Positions 3,613 through 6,340 of a stretch of 6,340 nucleotides of DNA are shown here, piece by piece; position 1 is the first letter of the stretch; each line of letters begins with the position of its first letter. The notes under the pieces were generated by a model. It saw only the letters and a program-made list of their open reading frames with translations. It ran no database searches and was not told the DNA's origin. Made by a program: the position numbers and the translations under genes. Source of the DNA: Actinomycetes bacterium (GTDB taxonomy: Bacteria > Actinomycetota > Acidimicrobiia > Acidimicrobiales > Palsa-688); assembly GCA_021816565.1 (NCBI GenBank), contig JAKAXN010000271.1, positions 1 to 6,340 of the forward strand. The letters run 5' to 3'.

Positions 3613-6340
3613 GTGATCGCTGACGCCGGTGGATGGGCGTCAGAAGCCGACAGGGCCGCGCTGGAAGCCCAGCCGCTGGCCTGGGCCGCCGCGCTGCGCC
3701 GCTTGATCCATGAGACCGACGAGCAGCTGGTTCGGGCCGCCGGACTGGACGGTGATCTTCGTCACATGGTCCTGGCCGACCTGCAGGCCGAGCGCCTCCG
3801 CCTGGCCGATGCGCTGCTCAGGTTGACCGGCGACAGCATCGACGCCCCGGCCGCCCTCAACCAGCGGGAGGCACCCGCCGACGACGCCGATCGCAGCGGG
3901 TCACGACCCGAGGCCACCGGCCCCCGTGCCGGCTCCGCCCCCGAGGACACCCCGGCCGGCCCGCCGGTGCTTCAGGCGTCGTGGGGAGAGGGCCGGATCG
4001 TGGTGTGGGCCGGCGGGCCGGGAGCCGAAGCCGGCCCCGCGGACCTCGAGGCCCTGCTGGCCGAGGCCGACGGGTCGGCCATCACCTGGGAGAACCACGC
4101 CCCCGTCACGCTGCCTTCGGGCGCCACCACCGAGGCCCGCGCCGCGACCCTGTCGCAGACGCTGGGATGGCTGGTCGGTGCCGGAGCCGGCCAGGCCGGA
4201 GACTCCATCGGCCCCAGCCTCCGGTGGCTGGGTGAGGTGGCCATGTGGGGCACCGAGCTGGTGGCCCTCGGCCACATGGTCCCGGTCCTGCGCTCCACCG
4301 GCGGAGGTTCGGGTTCGGCCAAATCCGGCCCGGCCCGCCACCGGGTCCGCTGGGTCCCGGCCCTGGTCGGCAGGGAACGGCTCCACGACCTGGTGATGCG
4401 CATGCCGGGCGCGGTGTCCGCCCTGCAATCGGGGGTTCCGGCCGACGCCGTCACCCGCTCGATCCTCTCGGCGGTGGTCGACGCGGTGTCGCGGACCGGC
4501 GCGGCGCGGCTGGTCGCCCCGGCGGCCTCACCCAATGCCGCATCCCGGGCGGAGGTGGCCGAGGCGGTCCTGTCGGGGTTGGACGGCCGCCCGTTCACGG
4601 CCGACTCGGAGATGGCCGGGCGCATCGGCGAGGACCTCAAGCGGTGGTCAGCACCGGTCACCGCCAGCCACCGGGTCGGTCTGGTCGTCCGCCTCGACCC
4701 ACCCCAGTCCGACGGTGGGTGGCTCCTGTCGGTGGAGGCCACCGGCGTGGACAAGCACCCGATGCCGGTCGAACACGCCCTCGTCGTGTCCTCGGGCACC
4801 AAGTCGCACCAGGTCGAAGCCCAGCTGCGCCGGTTGGAGCGTCTGGTCCCGGCTCTGCGCCGGCCGTCCACCCGGCGGGGCCAGGTCGTCCTCGACGGGG
4901 ACGAGGCCGTGGAGCTGATGTTCGAGACCGGCCCGGCCCTGCAGGCGGCCGGCTTCGAGATCATGCTGCCGAAGGTCTCGCGCAAGCGGCCCAGCCCGCA
5001 GCTCCGGCTCTTCGCCGAGGCCATGGGCGGCGAGTCCCAGGTCGGGGTGCGCCAACTCTCGAACGTCCGCTGGAGCGTCCTGTTCGACGATCTGGAGCTC
5101 GACGCCGCCGACATCAGCCGCCTGGCCAAGGAAGCCTCGCCCCTGGTGCGGGTACGCGGCCGCTGGGTGCACCTGGACCGGGCCGACCTGCACGCCGCCG
5201 CGGCCGCCCTGGCCGAGCGGGCCTCCATCACCCAGATGTCGGGGGCGGAGATGATCCGCCATGCGGTGGGCCTGGAAGGCGGGGCCCTGGGCGGCCCGGT
5301 GCGCGTGGAGGGCAGCGGATGGGCCGCCGACCTGCTCCGCGGCGCCACCACCCACCCCCCGGCGCCCATCGACACCCCGGACGGCTTCGCCGGCCAGCTC
5401 CGCAGCTACCAGGCCGAGGCGGCCGGGTGGCTGGGGTTCCTGGACCGGGCCGGGCTCGGTGGCTGCCTGGCCATGGACATGGGTCTGGGCAAGACCCCGA
5501 CGCTGCTGGCCCACCTGCTCATCGACAAGGGCCACGGCCCGGCACTCGTCATCTGCCCGCCGGCGGTGCTCGGCAACTGGGCGTCCGAGGCCGCCCGTTT
5601 CACCCGGACCCTGAAGGTGACGGTCCATCACGGGCCCGGCCGGGCCGAAGGGGAGTCCATCGCCCGGATGGCCGCCAACGCCGATGTGGTGCTGACCACC
5701 TACGCCACCGCCGTGCGCGACATCGACGCCCTGGCCGCCGTCAACTGGCGGCGGGTGGTGGTGGATGAGGCCCAGGTGATCAAGAACCACACCAGTGAGA
5801 CGGCCCGGGAGCTGCGCCGCCTGCCGGCCCACTCCCGGCTGGCCCTGACCGGCACCCCGGTGGAGAACGGTCTGGGGGACCTGTGGGCGATCCTGGACTG
5901 GACCAACCCCGGGCTGGTCGGCGGCCGGTCGGCCTTCATAGAGAACCTGTCCCGGGCCGGCAGCGACCAGTCGGCGACGACCCCGGCGGCCGACCCGCGC
6001 CGCGAGGAGAACGCCCTGCGGGCGCTCAACGGGCTGCTGATCTTCCGGCGCACCAAGAACGAGCCGGAGATCGCCGCCGAGCTGCCCGACAAGGTCGACC
6101 GCCTGGTCCACTGCAGCATGACCCCCGAGCAGATCGGCCTGTACCAGGCGGTGGTCAACCGCCTGATCGACGGCGGCCTGGACTCCGACACCTCGCAGCG
6201 CAAGGGCCAGGTACTGGCGGCCATCACCGCCTTGAAGCAGATCTGCGACCACCCGGCCGCTTTCCTCGGCCAGGACGACGACCAGGACACGCTGGCCAAC
6301 CGGTCCGGCAAGCTGGCCCGGCTGGAGTCCATCGTCGAGG
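3613..6340 (+). CDS. SNF2-family DNA-dependent ATPase/helicase, HelZ/HepA-like (3' end outside window)
   Basis: This is a long uninterrupted gene without a stop in the window; about 909 codons are visible. The product should be a cytoplasmic SNF2-type ATPase that moves on or remodels nucleic-acid complexes. Numbering is from GTG 3613. Residues 1-76 form an Ala/Leu-rich helical extension, and 77-118 a Pro/Ala/Asp/Gly-rich linker. The family-like part begins near LQASWGEGRIVVW (about 120-132). Residues about 448-530 (LPKVSRKR, then SPLVRVRGRWVHLDRADL) resemble the DUF3670 SNF2-helicase-associated domain. The first RecA lobe follows: Q motif LRSYQAEA (Gln600), Walker A DMGLGKT (622-628, Lys627), motif Ia ALVICPPAVLGNW (644-656), TTY (695-697), Walker B DEAQ (718-721), motif III LALTGTPVEN (743-752) and FRRTK (811-815). 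The window stops at SGKLARLE, just before the second lobe (motifs IV-VI). The start is uncertain: ATG 3550, GTG 3538, CTG 3586 or even GTG 3967 are possible. Architecture resembles mycobacterial HelZ, whose role is poorly known. Confidence 0.9.
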   Translation, partial: MIADAGGWASEADRAALEAQPLAWAAALRRLIHETDEQLVRAAGLDGDLRHMVLADLQAERLRLADALLRLTGDSIDAPAALNQREAPADDADRSGSRPEATGPRAGSAPEDTPAGPPVLQASWGEGRIVVWAGGPGAEAGPADLEALLAEADGSAITWENHAPVTLPSGATTEARAATLSQTLGWLVGAGAGQAGDSIGPSLRWLGEVAMWGTELVALGHMVPVLRSTGGGSGSAKSGPARHRVRWVPALVGRERLHDLVMRMPGAVSALQSGVPADAVTRSILSAVVDAVSRTGAARLVAPAASPNAASRAEVAEAVLSGLDGRPFTADSEMAGRIGEDLKRWSAPVTASHRVGLVVRLDPPQSDGGWLLSVEATGVDKHPMPVEHALVVSSGTKSHQVEAQLRRLERLVPALRRPSTRRGQVVLDGDEAVELMFETGPALQAAGFEIMLPKVSRKRPSPQLRLFAEAMGGESQVGVRQLSNVRWSVLFDDLELDAADISRLAKEASPLVRVRGRWVHLDRADLHAAAAALAERASITQMSGAEMIRHAVGLEGGALGGPVRVEGSGWAADLLRGATTHPPAPIDTPDGFAGQLRSYQAEAAGWLGFLDRAGLGGCLAMDMGLGKTPTLLAHLLIDKGHGPALVICPPAVLGNWASEAARFTRTLKVTVHHGPGRAEGESIARMAANADVVLTTYATAVRDIDALAAVNWRRVVVDEAQVIKNHTSETARELRRLPAHSRLALTGTPVENGLGDLWAILDWTNPGLVGGRSAFIENLSRAGSDQSATTPAADPRREENALRALNGLLIFRRTKNEPEIAAELPDKVDRLVHCSMTPEQIGLYQAVVNRLIDGGLDSDTSQRKGQVLAAITALKQICDHPAAFLGQDDDQDTLANRSGKLARLESIVE
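3620..3643 (+). other. Hairpin at the 5' end of the SNF2-family coding region
   Basis: CTGACGCC (3620-3627) and GGCGTCAG (3636-3643) form a perfect 8-bp stem with an 8-nt loop (GGTGGATG). It begins 5 nt after the chosen GTG start codon, where a stable stem could slow initiation. It could equally be a coincidence of GC-rich coding sequence, although third-position G/C use is lower here than further downstream. Confidence 0.35.

Noticed and set aside
3972..5375. Long open frames on the minus strand and in the other plus frames across the SNF2 gene (for example 3972-5375 minus, 4245-5768 plus, 4648-6252 minus).
   Set aside because: These are GC-rich shadow frames with Arg/Pro/Gly/Ala-rich translations and no recognisable domain, lying over a gene with clear helicase motifs.
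5764..5775. DEAQ rather than DEAH/DEGH in motif II as a sign of an inactive ATPase.
   Set aside because: DEAQ is a normal variant in this group of bacterial SNF2 proteins. Both acidic residues and the Walker A Lys are present, so the visible lobe looks intact.

Overview
This is a GC-rich window with strong G/C preference at third codon positions. Its gene content (a paired, split-active-site acyl-CoA dehydrogenase, an SDR, and a HelZ-type SNF2 ATPase) suggests a high-GC actinobacterium. Mycobacteria-like or Acidimicrobiia-like lineages, which carry many paired acyl-CoA dehydrogenases, fit best. This placement is an inference from gene families and composition, not a taxonomic identification.

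Positions 7-3239 hold a tightly packed three-gene plus-strand operon, possibly continuing upstream of the window. Two adjacent acyl-CoA dehydrogenase genes (7-1182 and 1193-2317) are complementary. The first keeps the flavin/substrate motif and a Glu at the helix-G catalytic position. The second has lost both but keeps the C-terminal FAD-contact motifs missing from the first. This is the pattern of obligate heteromeric (alpha2beta2) FadE enzymes that dehydrogenate bulky acyl-CoAs, such as steroid side-chain CoA esters in actinobacteria. The third gene (2322-3239) starts 4 nt after the second and encodes an extended-type short-chain dehydrogenase/reductase of unknown substrate. A perfect 9-bp GC hairpin (3251-3272) just after it is a plausible terminator.

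Positions 3273-3612 contain no convincing gene. The stretch has a weak promoter candidate, several inverted repeats, and strong and partly mutually exclusive RNA hairpins. It looks like a structured 5' leader or an unrecognised non-coding RNA ahead of the next gene, and it is the least explained part of the window.

From about 3613 to the right edge runs a long open plus-strand gene with no stop in the window. It encodes a HelZ/HepA-like SNF2-family ATPase: an unusual N-terminal extension, an SNF2-helicase-associated (DUF3670-type) region, then the first RecA-like lobe with motifs Q, I, Ia, II and III. The second lobe lies beyond the window. It appears to be a transcription unit separate from the metabolic operon.
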